A stretch of DNA of 64,000 nucleotides from Bombilactobacillus bombi (GCF_013607485.1 NZ_SCHP01000003.1:1-64000); one strand, 5' to 3'; shown: positions 17,520 to 27,877, counted from the stretch's first letter. A program made the numbers and translations. Notes: a model not told the origin generated them from the sequence alone.

Positions 17520-18407
17520 ATAAATATCAATTCTTTTAATATTGAGCTTTTATACATATTGATAGCTGTAGCTGATTTAAAAAGTATTAATAAAGCTAGC
17601 AGTATACTAATGCAAACTCAACCAGCAATAAGTAAAAAAATAAAGAACTTAGAGAATTACTATGGTAAACAATTATTCATAAGAAGTTCAACTGGAATGG
17701 AATTAACATTAGATGGTCAAAAAATATACTTAGAAGCTCAAAAAATAATAGATCAGTTTGAAAAATTGCGTAATAACATTATTGAAGACAACAATATTAA
17801 CATGAAAAATCTAAAGATAGGAACTTTAGATAGTATTTCTTCATACATGTATCCTTCATTTTTTGCAATATCTATATCAAATTTCAAAAAAATAAATATA
17901 ACTAATAAAATATTTGATTTAATAGTTCCTTTTAACAATAAAAAACTTGATGCTATATTAATGGATACTGCTTTTAAAAAAGAAATACTGGGAAAATTTG
18001 AAGAAATAAAGTTATTTGAGGAGCCTTACTGCTTAGTATTTTCTAGTAAAAACCCAGATATTGCACGAATTAAGGAAAATAGTATTAGTGCTAATAATAT
18101 TAAAAAATTAAACATTATAATGTACCCTAAATATTGTCCTATACATAAACGTATAGTTCAAATTTATAATGAATTGAATATTACTGCACCTAAAATTATT
18201 GAAGTAGATTATAGTGAGTCTACTATTTCCATAGTTTCAAGATCAAATTATGTAACAATTTTGCCAAAATCATTAGCTGTAAACAAAGTAACTCTTGCCC
18301 CAACAAAATTAGCCATGAAGCAACTTGACAATACGTTTAGGAGAAAAGTTTCATTATTTGCTCGAGATAATAGAGTTTTAAATTATGTATATAATTCTTT
18401 ATATTAG
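17520..18407 (+). CDS. LysR-family transcriptional regulator, start codon unclear
   Basis: A protein of about 295 residues. The N-terminal winged helix-turn-helix reads ADLKSINKASSILMQTQPAI then KKIKNLENYYGKQLFIRSS; the effector domain follows. Alignment with LysR proteins needs about 12 residues before the first standard start, a TTG at 17559 that would cut helix 1. In frame upstream the protein continues as NINSFNIELLYILIAVAD, and GGGGGAG lies 6-9 bases before ATA codons at 17517/17520. Either an AUA start is used, or the ATG was mutated and expression is poor. It is divergent from eamA and likely regulates it. Very A+T-rich. Confidence 0.75.
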   Translation: MNINSFNIELLYILIAVADLKSINKASSILMQTQPAISKKIKNLENYYGKQLFIRSSTGMELTLDGQKIYLEAQKIIDQFEKLRNNIIEDNNINMKNLKIGTLDSISSYMYPSFFAISISNFKKINITNKIFDLIVPFNNKKLDAILMDTAFKKEILGKFEEIKLFEEPYCLVFSSKNPDIARIKENSISANNIKKLNIIMYPKYCPIHKRIVQIYNELNITAPKIIEVDYSESTISIVSRSNYVTILPKSLAVNKVTLAPTKLAMKQLDNTFRRKVSLFARDNRVLNYVYNSLY

Positions 18408-18778
18408 TTTTCTAAAACAGTTTCAAATTCATATTAAAATAATAAGACAGCTCTCATCATAATTGAAGTTTCTCATATTTTTAGACAATACTAGCGATCG
18501 AGAGACATTGCATTATTGTGGGAGAATAGATAGACACTTGTTTTATTTTATCGATCAATTATTGCATCGTAGTCGCCTCCCATCTGCTGCTAAAGATGGC
18601 GACGAACTAAGTATCTAATAATATTTTTTAAGTTAATCCGTAATCTTTTTAATACAATCTACCAATTAATTTAAGTTGATATGTGAACCGTTTTGCTCTG
18701 GACATGGGCACGATGATACACCAAATTGCACCTTAAATTTCCTATTTTAATTTAGATTTAGGACTCTGTGCTGCATAG
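18408..18778. other. Intergenic region without recognisable gene
   Basis: About 370 bases between the lysR stop and the guaB terminator. I found no ORF with a ribosome-binding site and no clear RNA fold. This seems to be the border between the accessory region and core sequence. Confidence 0.5.
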
Positions 18779-18818
18779 AAATAGCCGCAAAATATGTTTT
18801 TCAATTTTGCGGCTATTT
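18779..18818 (-). terminator. Terminator of guaB
   Basis: A 15-bp perfect stem (AAATAGCCGCAAAAT and its complement) with a 10-base loop, located 45 bases after the guaB stop. Confidence 0.85.
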
Positions 18819-18862
18819 CTAGTTTTACTTTTACTCTTCTTATAAAGATAAAGAAGAATAAA

Positions 18863-20002
<1,140 letters not shown>

Positions 20003-20087
20003 TTACCTCCATAATAGTGTAAATTTAATCTACTTTAGCACAAAAATTATCTAAAAGTAAACTAGTACATAACCCTTCAGGGAAAAG

Positions 20088-21869
20088 TTATTCGGCATGC
20101 ATGTCTAAAATGGGGTCAAAATAAGTTAAATGTGTATAATCAACATTTCCGCCATCAGTAATCGCTAAATCTGGTATTGCCGTGATGGGAAGAAATGATA
20201 AATAAAATAAGGGATCGGGTAAATGACAGCCTAATTGTTCAGCGGCAGCTTTTAATTCTAATTCTTTTTGAGCTAACTCTTGCGGCGGCAAGTCGCTAGC
20301 GATACCGGCAAGCGGCAATTTTAAAAATGCTAGTACTTTCCCAGCTGCAACTACCACTTGGCCACCCCCATTTTCAATGAGTGTATTAGCCGCAAAAGCC
20401 ATATCATCTGTGTCCACGCCAGCAACTACTAAATTATTGTCATCCGGAGCAGCCGTCGTAGCAATAGCACCTTGTTGTAGTGACCAACCCGAAATAAAGC
20501 CGCGAGCATGATTTTGATTGATGCCATAGCGTTCAATAACGGACACCAAAGCTGTATCTTGTTGCACACTAGGTAATACTAAGCCGTCTTGTACAGCCAA
20601 TTGAACATCGCGCCGTTTTCTAACAAAGGGTCCTACGCTATTAATTGTTTGAACTGTAACTTGGCCCTTATTAATATTTACTGGATAAGCAAAATCATGC
20701 TCCGTTAGTGGTGCATGCTGCACTGTTGCTTGTAGATGTGCACTACGTTGAGGCGGTTGAAAGTTCGGTAGAATCTGCTTTTGCAACATAACTACTTGAC
20801 CTTTACTAATAACTGTTTCTACTTGAAATGACTCCGGACGATCTATCAAAAGAATATCCGCGTCTTTACCAGGCGCAATTGAGCCAACCTTTTGTTCAAT
20901 TTGATAAGCCTGGGCACTATTGAGCGTTGCCATCTGAATTGCAGTCATAGGGTCTACACCCGCTTGAATAGCTAAGCGCACTAAATGATCTAAGTGACCC
21001 TGAGTTAGGATATCATGCGCTGTCACATCATCTGTACAAAAACTCATCTGGCGAGCTATCCCGGCAGGGCCTTTAGTTAAAGCTTGGATATTTTTACGTA
21101 AAAATTTAGTTACCGACGACTCTCTTAGAACCACGTGAAGGCCCTTACGGGCTTTTTCTAGTAATTCTTCAGGACTATAGCTTTCATGATCAATTTGGAC
21201 TCCACTCATTAAAAATTCATTCAAATCAACACCTGTCGCCATGGGTGAACATCCAAAAATAGGTTTATGATATTTTTGGGCAAGGCTTAATGCTTTTAAA
21301 GTATCTTTGTCCTTTAATTGAACTGCTTCACGCACGGTTTCCCAAACTCCATAGCAATTAGGTTTCGGTAAGTAAGTTTCATGATCTTGAGCGGATACTT
21401 CATAAGCAATTGTAGACTTAGGAATAGTATAGGGCGTCTTATAAGGCAATCCCCAAAAAACTTTTAGCGGTGTTTGCTTGATTTCAGCAAAAATTTCTTT
21501 TAGGCCTGTTATTCCTACAACTGAAATATACTCATCCAAGCCAGTCACTATACTGGTAGTTCCATGAGGAACTACTGCCTGTGCAAAGCGTGTCATGCTT
21601 AATTTACTGCACTCCACGTGAATATGGCCATCAATCAGTCCAGGAACTAAGTATTTACCTGCGGCATTAATATGGCGTGTCTGCGGTCCAATATATGCCG
21701 TGATATCTTGGTCTACCGCGACTATGCGTTGCTGATAGATAGCTACATTAGCAGCGTAATATTCAGCGGTATTAACATTTACTAAAGTACCATTTTCAAT
21801 CACCAAATCAGCCGGAATTTTTGCGGCACCAGCAGTAATGTATGATTCTAGTTGATCAACTGTTGTCAT
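20088..21869 (-). CDS. ade: Adenine deaminase
   Basis: A protein of about 593 residues of the amidohydrolase superfamily, converting adenine to hypoxanthine and ammonia. The metal-binding GLIDGHIHVECS, then GTTSIVTGLDE, the later GCSPMATGVDLNEFL and MSFCTDDVTAHD (metal Asp) are typical of bacterial Ade enzymes, as is the C-terminal domain with VVAGVDTDDMAFAAN. I chose the ATG at 21869 (MTTVDQLES), preceded by GGGGAGGAAA; the open frame upstream overlaps the permease gene. It follows the NCS2 permease by 17 bases, so uptake and deamination of purine bases are coupled in one operon under a PurBox-like site. Confidence 0.93.
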   Translation of the reverse strand: MTTVDQLESYITAGAAKIPADLVIENGTLVNVNTAEYYAANVAIYQQRIVAVDQDITAYIGPQTRHINAAGKYLVPGLIDGHIHVECSKLSMTRFAQAVVPHGTTSIVTGLDEYISVVGITGLKEIFAEIKQTPLKVFWGLPYKTPYTIPKSTIAYEVSAQDHETYLPKPNCYGVWETVREAVQLKDKDTLKALSLAQKYHKPIFGCSPMATGVDLNEFLMSGVQIDHESYSPEELLEKARKGLHVVLRESSVTKFLRKNIQALTKGPAGIARQMSFCTDDVTAHDILTQGHLDHLVRLAIQAGVDPMTAIQMATLNSAQAYQIEQKVGSIAPGKDADILLIDRPESFQVETVISKGQVVMLQKQILPNFQPPQRSAHLQATVQHAPLTEHDFAYPVNINKGQVTVQTINSVGPFVRKRRDVQLAVQDGLVLPSVQQDTALVSVIERYGINQNHARGFISGWSLQQGAIATTAAPDDNNLVVAGVDTDDMAFAANTLIENGGGQVVVAAGKVLAFLKLPLAGIASDLPPQELAQKELELKAAAEQLGCHLPDPLFYLSFLPITAIPDLAITDGGNVDYTHLTYFDPILDMHAE

Positions 21870-21886
21870 TAAAATTTCCTCCCCAG

Positions 21887-23227
21887 TTATGCGGTAGTTC
21901 CATTCGGCATAATATTTAAAATGTATAGTAATAAAATAAAGACAAAAAATAAAATCCAAGTGATTAGGTTAACTTCTTTGCGACGCCCAGCAGCAGTCAT
22001 TAAAATAGGATAAGTTAAAAAGCCAAAGGCAATACCATAAGAAATGTTATATGTCAGCGGCATTCCAATCACTACCAAAAAAGCTGGCAAGGCTACTTCA
22101 AATTTATCCCAATCAATTTCGCGCAAGGATGACATCATTAAAACTCCTACAACAATTAAAGCAGGCGCAGTAACTTGATTAGTTACAATTGTCAATAACG
22201 GCGAAAATAACAAACTCAAAACAAATAAGACGCCCGTGGTCAAAGCTGTTAAACCAGTACGCCCACCGATAGCAATGCCAGCCGAAGATTCTACATAAGC
22301 TGAAGTAGGCGTAGTGCCCATAACTGCACCTGCTAACATTGATAACGAGTCGGCCATTAAAGCGCGACCAATTCGAGGCATTTTATTATTTTTCATAATT
22401 CCAGCCTGCTGAGCTAGACCAATCAGTGTCCCAGCAGTATCAAAAAAGGCTACTAATAAGAAAATGAGCACTACCGCCCACATTTGCGGATCCGTGATAA
22501 TCGACAGATTAGCAATACCCACACCAAAAGTTGGCTTTAAGCTCGGCGTTAAAGAAATCCATTGTTGTGGGGCTTTAATTAAACCGGTAACTAATCCTAA
22601 AAGCGTAGTGGCTACTAGACCTATAAAAATTGCCCCGGGAATTTTTCGAGCCATTAAAATTCCAATAACAAAAATCCCAAAAATAGTTAGCAAAGTTGTA
22701 GGTTTGGTAAAAGAACCAATTGCGACTAAAGAAGACTTACTAGCAACTACTAAACCGCCACCTTGTAAGCCGACAAAAGCAATAAAAATACCAATTCCAG
22801 CCGCCATCGCTGATTTTAATTCCTGGGGAATTGCATCAATAACAATTTCGCGAATTTTAAAAAAGGATAAAATCGTAAAAAGTACTGAGGCAACAAATAC
22901 CCCTGCTAAAGCCTTTTGCCAGGAAATACCCATTCCCAAAACCACTGAATAAGTAAAAAAGGCATTATCACCTAACCCGGGAGCAATAGCAATTGGATAA
23001 TTAGCCAAAAAAGCCATCAACAAACAGCCAATAATGGCCGAAAGCGCTGTTGCTGTAAAAACAGCGCCCTTATCCATTCCTGAAGCACCTAAAATACTAG
23101 GATTAACAAACAAGATATAAGCCATAGATACAAAGGTCGTTAAACCGGCCAACATCTCTCTATGAACAGTCGTATGTTGTTCAGATAAATGAAAGACCTG
23201 ATCTAAAATACCCTGATTATCGTTCAT
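21887..23227 (-). CDS. NCS2-family purine base permease (AzgA/PbuG-like)
   Basis: A protein of about 446 residues with 12-14 membrane segments. EMLAGLTTFVSMAYILFVNP and LGDNAFFTYSVVLGMG are signature segments of the AzgA-type NCS2 permeases for adenine, guanine and hypoxanthine. ALMADSLSMLAGAVMGTTPT followed by SAYVESSAGI marks the conserved substrate region. The start is either ATG 23227 or the GTG just before it; AAGGGG lies upstream. It is first in an operon with ade and divergent from the deaminase at 23398. Its promoter carries a PurBox-like site. It likely takes up adenine for Ade. Confidence 0.9.
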   Translation of the reverse strand: MNDNQGILDQVFHLSEQHTTVHREMLAGLTTFVSMAYILFVNPSILGASGMDKGAVFTATALSAIIGCLLMAFLANYPIAIAPGLGDNAFFTYSVVLGMGISWQKALAGVFVASVLFTILSFFKIREIVIDAIPQELKSAMAAGIGIFIAFVGLQGGGLVVASKSSLVAIGSFTKPTTLLTIFGIFVIGILMARKIPGAIFIGLVATTLLGLVTGLIKAPQQWISLTPSLKPTFGVGIANLSIITDPQMWAVVLIFLLVAFFDTAGTLIGLAQQAGIMKNNKMPRIGRALMADSLSMLAGAVMGTTPTSAYVESSAGIAIGGRTGLTALTTGVLFVLSLLFSPLLTIVTNQVTAPALIVVGVLMMSSLREIDWDKFEVALPAFLVVIGMPLTYNISYGIAFGFLTYPILMTAAGRRKEVNLITWILFFVFILLLYILNIMPNGTTA

Positions 23228-23302
23228 CACTACTTTAAACACCCCTTATCAGAATTTGTTTATGTCCGTATTATTCCATACATTTTTCTAAAATACAACA
23301 CT

Positions 23303-23315
23303 AAAGTTCGTATTT
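23303..23315 (-). promoter_or_regulatory. PurBox-like site upstream of permease-ade operon
   Basis: On the minus strand AAATACGAACTTT matches the PurR box AWWWCCGAACWWT at 12 of 13 positions. It lies just upstream of a possible -35 (TTGTAT), as expected for PurR control. Confidence 0.6.
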
Positions 23316-23364
23316 TAATCATTGAAAATCTTAATAAAATCTGATATGCTAAATTTATTCAGTT

Positions 23365-23377
23365 ATAAACGAACATT
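23365..23377 (+). promoter_or_regulatory. PurBox-like site upstream of the deaminase gene
   Basis: ATAAACGAACATT matches AWWWCCGAACWWT at 12 of 13 positions, on the opposite strand to the other box and with the same single mismatch (ACGAAC core). A possible promoter (TTGAAA, 17 bases, TATGCT) lies upstream of it. Confidence 0.55.
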
Positions 23378-23397
23378 AATTCAAGGAGGTAGTCATA

Positions 23398-24429
23398 TTG
23401 TCCACTACTGTCACTCAACAATTTACCGAAGGCCTGCCCAAGGCAGAATTACATTTGCATATTGAAGGTACTTTAGAACCTGAATTAAAATTAAAATTAG
23501 CCCAACGAAACCACATTGATATTGGTCAAACTTCGATTGCTGAAATTAAAAAGACTTATAATTACCATGATTTGGCTTCTTTTCTAGCAGTATATTATCC
23601 CGCTATGAATGTCTTACAACATGAAGCCGACTTTTATGACTTGGCTATGGCATACTTAAAGCGAGCAGCAGCCAATAATGTCCGCCATGTCGAAATTTTC
23701 TTTGACCCCCAGGCTCATACCAGCCGCGGGATTGATTTTGCTACTGTCATTAACGGCTTATATCAAGCCACTGTTGACGCGCGTGCTTTAAATATTGATG
23801 CCCGCTTGATTATGTGTTTTTTGCGTGATTTTTCCAAAGAATCCGCCCGTCAGACCTTAGCAGAAGCCTTACATTATAAAGACAAAATTATCGGCATTGG
23901 CTTAGATTCAGATGAACACAACAATCCACCTTTAAAATTTGCCCGTCAATTTGAAGATGCTGCTGCTGCAGGTCTGCATTTAACTACGCATTGTGATATT
24001 GACTAAAAAGATTCCATTGAGCATATCCGACAAGCCTTAGAAATTATGGGAGTTGAAAGATTAGATCACGGCACCAACATAGTTGAAGATGCTGATTTAG
24101 TAGCCTTTGCGGCTAAAAATCATATTGGCCTAACTTCTTGTCCGCTCTCCAACACTTTTGTTACTCCTGAAATGAAGGGTAAAGAAGTTCTTGAACTATT
24201 AACTCAAGGTGTGCCCGTATCCATTCACTCAGATGATCCTGCTTATTTTGGTGGCTATATTAACGACAATTATTACGCAATCGCACAACAATTTAATTTA
24301 ACTCAAGAGCAAATTGTCCAATTAGCTCGTAATTCCTTTACAACTTCTTGGATTAGTCCTGAACAAAAACAAATCTACTTAGCAGAATTGGATCAGTATG
24401 TGACTAACTACCAAAAACAAAATTCCTAA
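23398..24429 (+). pseudogene. add: Adenosine/adenine deaminase (Add family) with in-frame stop
   Basis: Two open stretches in the same frame, 23398-24006 and 24007-24429, together give a full-length protein of about 343 residues split only by TAA at 24004-24006. The N-terminal ELHLHIEGTLEPELKLKLA provides metal-binding His residues; later come LTTHCDID, then VERLDHGTNIVED, LTSCPLSN and VSIHSDDPAYFGG. The stop replaces the residue after CDID, where relatives have Gln (CAA to TAA). THCDID in place of the adenosine-deaminase HAGE motif suggests the adenine-deaminase-like branch of the Add family. Start TTG with AAGGAGGT. If the stop is real, only a 202-residue fragment without the C-terminal metal ligand is made. 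A sequencing error is possible. Confidence 0.85.
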
Positions 24430-24450
24430 GCATTACTTATCTAACTCACA

Positions 24451-24485
24451 AAAACAGGGTAGGACGAAATATCCTACCCTGTTTT
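24451..24485. terminator. Bidirectional terminator
   Basis: A 14-bp perfect stem (AAAACAGGGTAGGA and complement) with loop CGAAATA lies between the converging deaminase and choloylglycine-hydrolase genes. Confidence 0.88.
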
Positions 24486-24518
24486 CTTTACTATAACCAC
24501 CTATTAAAAAATAAATTA

Positions 24519-25538
24519 TTAATCCAATTCAATTACCTGATTAGATATCTTGATTTTAGTTCGCGTAATCCCGGAGCGGCCCAAAGTTAAAGTACTAGTA
24601 TTAAAGGCCAGACCCAGGCTGGTACGGACAAACAATTTCCGAGCGGCTAAATCATAACCTACCCAATAACGAGTATGATCACTCACCGGGCTATTTTTGT
24701 AGCCACGCTGAATACCCCGAGGGACAATAACAGACTGTAAAACAGAAAATAATTGGTTCATCCCATCTTGAGCCGGGAATTTCTCTAAACTATTAGCCAA
24801 TAAGGCAGCCCGAACAAAGCGTGAAGGTGAAGTGTAATCACCCGGTAAACCTAACATGCCATAACCCGTCCCGGTCGCAATCGGAGTTAATGCCAGACGA
24901 TTATTATAAACAATTCTACTCTTATGCGGATTCAAATTAGTTAAATTAACATAATTTCGCAAATTAGTCACATGCCAAATATATTCCGGACTATTTGTCA
25001 TCACACCTACACTATCATAAATTTTAAATGCACCTTGATCAGTCGGCTCTAATATGACACTGTCATTAGTTTCATCAATAAAAACATAGTGTCCCGAAAA
25101 CTGTGAACGAATAAAACCATGGCGATAAGGATGATATAAGAGCCCGTATTCTTGAATGTGCTGTCTGATTTCGGCCACACTTTTAAAATTAGATAGAACA
25201 AATGTAACTAATTCTTCTCCCAAGAGCGGCTGCAAATTGCGCTTTTGTAACTGTTGTAAGGAGCCATGACTGCTCTCCAGTAATACCTGTAAATCCCCAG
25301 CTAAACCGGCAGAATTAACCCCATCAAACATATTAAGATTCTTAGCTGACCCAATGCCCATCACATCATATTTACTTTGCCAAGATTTCAAGCGACTGGT
25401 GATTTTAGCACCCTTAGGGATATTAATGATTTCAGCAGGCAATCCAGCATCATCTTCAAATACGCCAACATTTAAATCCATAGTCCGACCCCAAAATACT
25501 TGCCCATTGTCTGCTGTTAAAGAAATACTTGTACACAT
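24519..25538 (-). CDS. Choloylglycine hydrolase / linear amide C-N hydrolase family
   Basis: A 339-residue Ntn-hydrolase. After removal of the first Met, Cys2 becomes the nucleophile; Arg18 and Asp21 (GRTMD) and the later LPGDYTSPSRFVR (Arg) fit the active site, with NSPEYIWHVTNLRNY as the central motif. The family includes bile-salt hydrolases, penicillin V acylases and N-acyl-homoserine-lactone acylases. The early region (DNGQVFWGRTMDLN) is closer to the penicillin-acylase-like pattern than to classic intestinal bile-salt hydrolases (GRNFDYE). Substrate therefore unsettled. No signal peptide, so cytoplasmic. Single gene with its own ribosome-binding site (GAAGG). Confidence 0.85.
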   Translation of the reverse strand: MCTSISLTADNGQVFWGRTMDLNVGVFEDDAGLPAEIINIPKGAKITSRLKSWQSKYDVMGIGSAKNLNMFDGVNSAGLAGDLQVLLESSHGSLQQLQKRNLQPLLGEELVTFVLSNFKSVAEIRQHIQEYGLLYHPYRHGFIRSQFSGHYVFIDETNDSVILEPTDQGAFKIYDSVGVMTNSPEYIWHVTNLRNYVNLTNLNPHKSRIVYNNRLALTPIATGTGYGMLGLPGDYTSPSRFVRAALLANSLEKFPAQDGMNQLFSVLQSVIVPRGIQRGYKNSPVSDHTRYWVGYDLAARKLFVRTSLGLAFNTSTLTLGRSGITRTKIKISNQVIELD

Positions 25539-25621
25539 TGTTATTACCTTCTCTTTTGCAGTTAGAATAATTATAACAACACTACAAATTTACGTATATA
25601 AATAACTATCATAATAATATT

Positions 25622-25658
25622 AAAGCGCCTCTTAATCAATTAGATTAAAAGACGCTTT
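25622..25658 (-). terminator. Hairpin between lplA and choloylglycine-hydrolase gene
   Basis: Arms AAAGCG...CGCTTT with an inner paired part CTCTTAATC/GATTAAAAG. T tracts are short on both sides. Confidence 0.55.
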
Positions 25659-25700
25659 ATTAATATTACTTTTCAGCTAAATTAGATCCAGTTCAATTAA

Positions 25701-26732
25701 CTATTCATATTTTTTCAAAATTAAATCTGCCACCGTTTTGGGCCCAATCTTACCTAAATTTTGTTCAAGATTACTTTTTTCTAGAGCTTGAATTAAAGCC
25801 GAGCGCTCATACTTTGTCCCAATAAGACGCTGATCGATAACTTCGACATCCCCTTTAGTAATAAAGTCTCCATAGATTTGGCATTCGGTAATTATGCCAT
25901 CAGTAACCGTGTAATTAAAAGCAACGGTCCCAATATCAAAATGATGCGAAACATATTCATGATAACCGGGATTCTTACCAAAATTCCATTCGTCGGTCTT
26001 ATATTTGGTCTTTAAATTATTATCAATATTTTGCCAGTCGGCAGCTGTTAAAGAATAAGTCTCAATCTCCGCTAAATTCTTGACTCCAAACATATGACAC
26101 AATAAATAATTTTTAAAGTCTTCTCCAGTCCAATGTTGATATTGTGCGGGCAGATAAGGCTTAATGTTAGTTATCCGCTTGTCAACTGATTTAACGCCCT
26201 TTGATTGCAATTTTTCTTGATTAGGTGTTAAAACTTGGCGTGCCGCTTGATTATCCAAATCAAACATAATTGTCCCACCAGCAGCATAGGAATCGCCCAC
26301 TTTAACCATGGTCATGCCGCAAAACTTCTTGCCTTCAATCACGAGGTCATTACGGCCGCTTAACTGTGCATTTACTCCTAAATCTTGTAAAGCACTTAAA
26401 ATCGGTGCGCCAATTGCCGCATAATTATCAACCTTTGCAGTAGGATCATTAACTACTATATTTTCAAAAATTATATTACCATAATCTTGATATACCGCCC
26501 CACCGCCAGAAGATCGCCGGACTAAATCAATATTATGTGCCTTTAAATAAGATAAATTGACTTCAGCGTAGGCATTTTGATGGACGCCAATAATCACAGC
26601 AGGATGGTTAATATAGGCAATAATGCCATGTCCTTGAATCCTTTTGGTTTGAATTAAATAATTATCCAAGGACTGATTAATAATTGGATCATAAAGCGGC
26701 TTAGAATCTCTATTTGTATCAATTAAGAACAT
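25701..26732 (-). CDS. lplA: Lipoate-protein ligase A
   Basis: A 343-residue ligase that activates lipoate with ATP and attaches it to Lys of 2-oxoacid dehydrogenase E2 or GcvH proteins. The hallmark RRSSGGGAVYQD (72-83) binds lipoyl-AMP, GRNDLVIEGKKFCGM holds the catalytic Lys, and AAGGTIMFDLD follows. The C-terminal accessory domain ends PKTVADLILKKYE, so it is the full two-domain type. GGAGG precedes the ATG. No lipoylated enzyme is encoded in the window. Single gene. Confidence 0.93.
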   Translation of the reverse strand: MFLIDTNRDSKPLYDPIINQSLDNYLIQTKRIQGHGIIAYINHPAVIIGVHQNAYAEVNLSYLKAHNIDLVRRSSGGGAVYQDYGNIIFENIVVNDPTAKVDNYAAIGAPILSALQDLGVNAQLSGRNDLVIEGKKFCGMTMVKVGDSYAAGGTIMFDLDNQAARQVLTPNQEKLQSKGVKSVDKRITNIKPYLPAQYQHWTGEDFKNYLLCHMFGVKNLAEIETYSLTAADWQNIDNNLKTKYKTDEWNFGKNPGYHEYVSHHFDIGTVAFNYTVTDGIITECQIYGDFITKGDVEVIDQRLIGTKYERSALIQALEKSNLEQNLGKIGPKTVADLILKKYE

Positions 26733-26820
26733 GCAGCACCTCCACTAAAATGTTTCTCAAGTAGATGTTAGCATTTTAAACGAAAATTTGAAAGCGCTAC
26801 GATTTGTTTTCTAATTGATT

Positions 26821-27384
26821 CTACCAATGATGATGCTTTAATCCTGAATATCGCTCCCAACTACCAGGTTCAAAACGAGGAAAGTGATGTCTTGGTGAAC
26901 AATAAGTATGTAAGGCTTGATAACGTTGATCTCTTAAGTCAATATGCTTTAAATTATCTAATAACTTAGTTAACAAATGTACGAATTGTTCCTGCTCTGC
27001 GGCAGTTAAATTAGCGAACACCTCTTGATTCAAAGACTCCTGGGCTGTCTGAACGTGGGAAATAGCCTGCTTGCCTTTAGCAGTCAACTTTAAAATTGTC
27101 ACACGCTTATCATTTTCTAAAGGCTCTTTTTCCACAAAATCTCGTTCTACCAACTTATTAACTAAAGCCGTTACCGAACTAGGGCGAATATCGAGAATTT
27201 CTGCAATTTCACTGTTAGTTAATCCATCATGCTGTGCAATCAAACGCAAGACGCGACCGGGGCCCCGGCCTTCAACACCAAAATCACTATGCCGATAATG
27301 ATTTTGGTGAATTGCCATAATAAATTCCGGGTTCCTGAGTAATTTAGTAAAAAGATCAAATAAATTTTGCGTGTTCTCAGACAT
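26821..27384 (-). CDS. MarR-family transcriptional regulator
   Basis: A protein of about 187 residues. The winged helix-turn-helix reads LTNSEIAEILDIRPSSVTAL then VNKLVERDFVEKEPLENDKR, with the conserved wing (D/E-N-D-K-R) and LTAKGKQA. A C-terminal extension rich in His, Arg and Pro (PRHHFPRFEPGSWERYSG then LKHHHW) goes beyond the usual MarR length of about 145 and could bind metal; that is my inference. The ATG at 27384 has AAGGAG 9 bases upstream and is preferred over the ATG 11 codons earlier. Target unknown. Confidence 0.85.
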   Translation of the reverse strand: MSENTQNLFDLFTKLLRNPEFIMAIHQNHYRHSDFGVEGRGPGRVLRLIAQHDGLTNSEIAEILDIRPSSVTALVNKLVERDFVEKEPLENDKRVTILKLTAKGKQAISHVQTAQESLNQEVFANLTAAEQEQFVHLLTKLLDNLKHIDLRDQRYQALHTYCSPRHHFPRFEPGSWERYSGLKHHHW

Positions 27385-27555
27385 TTTAAGACACTCCTTC
27401 ACAGGTTTATTTAACAAATCGATTAATTAGTTAGATTTATATTTAACTAACTAATATTTATAATAAAACATTTCCTGCTTATCGTCAATTAAAATATTCA
27501 GATTTAATAACTGCACTTCAAGTATAGTCATAGCAAAACTGCCAAACACAAAAAT

Positions 27556-27581
27556 AGGATTGGAACAATTGTCCCAATCCT
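27556..27581 (-). terminator. Terminator of the CsbD-like gene
   Basis: An 11-position stem AGGATTGGAAC/GTCCCAATCCT (one A-C mismatch in DNA terms, G-U in RNA) with a short loop, followed by ATTTTT on the minus strand. Confidence 0.8.
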
Positions 27582-27611
27582 GTCATAAGTAATGTTCATA
27601 ATTAAGCTTCG

Positions 27612-27761
27612 TTATTTCTTAGCTTTATCAATTGCATCTTTAGCTGATTCTTTTAAATCTTCAGCCTTATCCTTTGCTTTACCAGCAACCTTTTGTGCTT
27701 TGCCTTCAACTTCTTTAGCAGCGCCTTCAACCTTATCTTTCATGTTATCCAATTTACTCAT
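27612..27761 (-). CDS. CsbD-like small stress protein
   Basis: A 49-residue ORF below usual gene-finding length. It reads MSKLDNMKDKVEGAAKEVEG and then KAQKVAGKAKDKAEDLKESA, ending in DKAKK. The repeated 11-residue pattern of Lys, Glu, Ala and Gly is the CsbD/YjbJ pattern (family start DKIKGKVKEVKGKA). GGAGG lies 9 bases before the ATG and a terminator follows, so it is a complete single-gene unit. CsbD proteins are induced by general stress in many bacteria; their biochemical function is not known. Confidence 0.85.
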   Translation of the reverse strand: MSKLDNMKDKVEGAAKEVEGKAQKVAGKAKDKAEDLKESAKDAIDKAKK

Positions 27762-27877
27762 AAAAAATTCCTCCTCATATTTTACAACTATCTTTATTAT
27801 ACATCAATTTGAATGAGAAAAAAGGGTTAGAATCATTTTAAAAAACTATCACTTAATGTAATAAGCTTTAATAATTT

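Noticed and set aside
22464-22952. 162-codon ORF on the plus strand inside the purine permease gene
   Set aside because: It is the antisense of a well-conserved permease, with no ribosome-binding site; its Lys/Pro/Thr-rich product is a shadow of the codon pattern.
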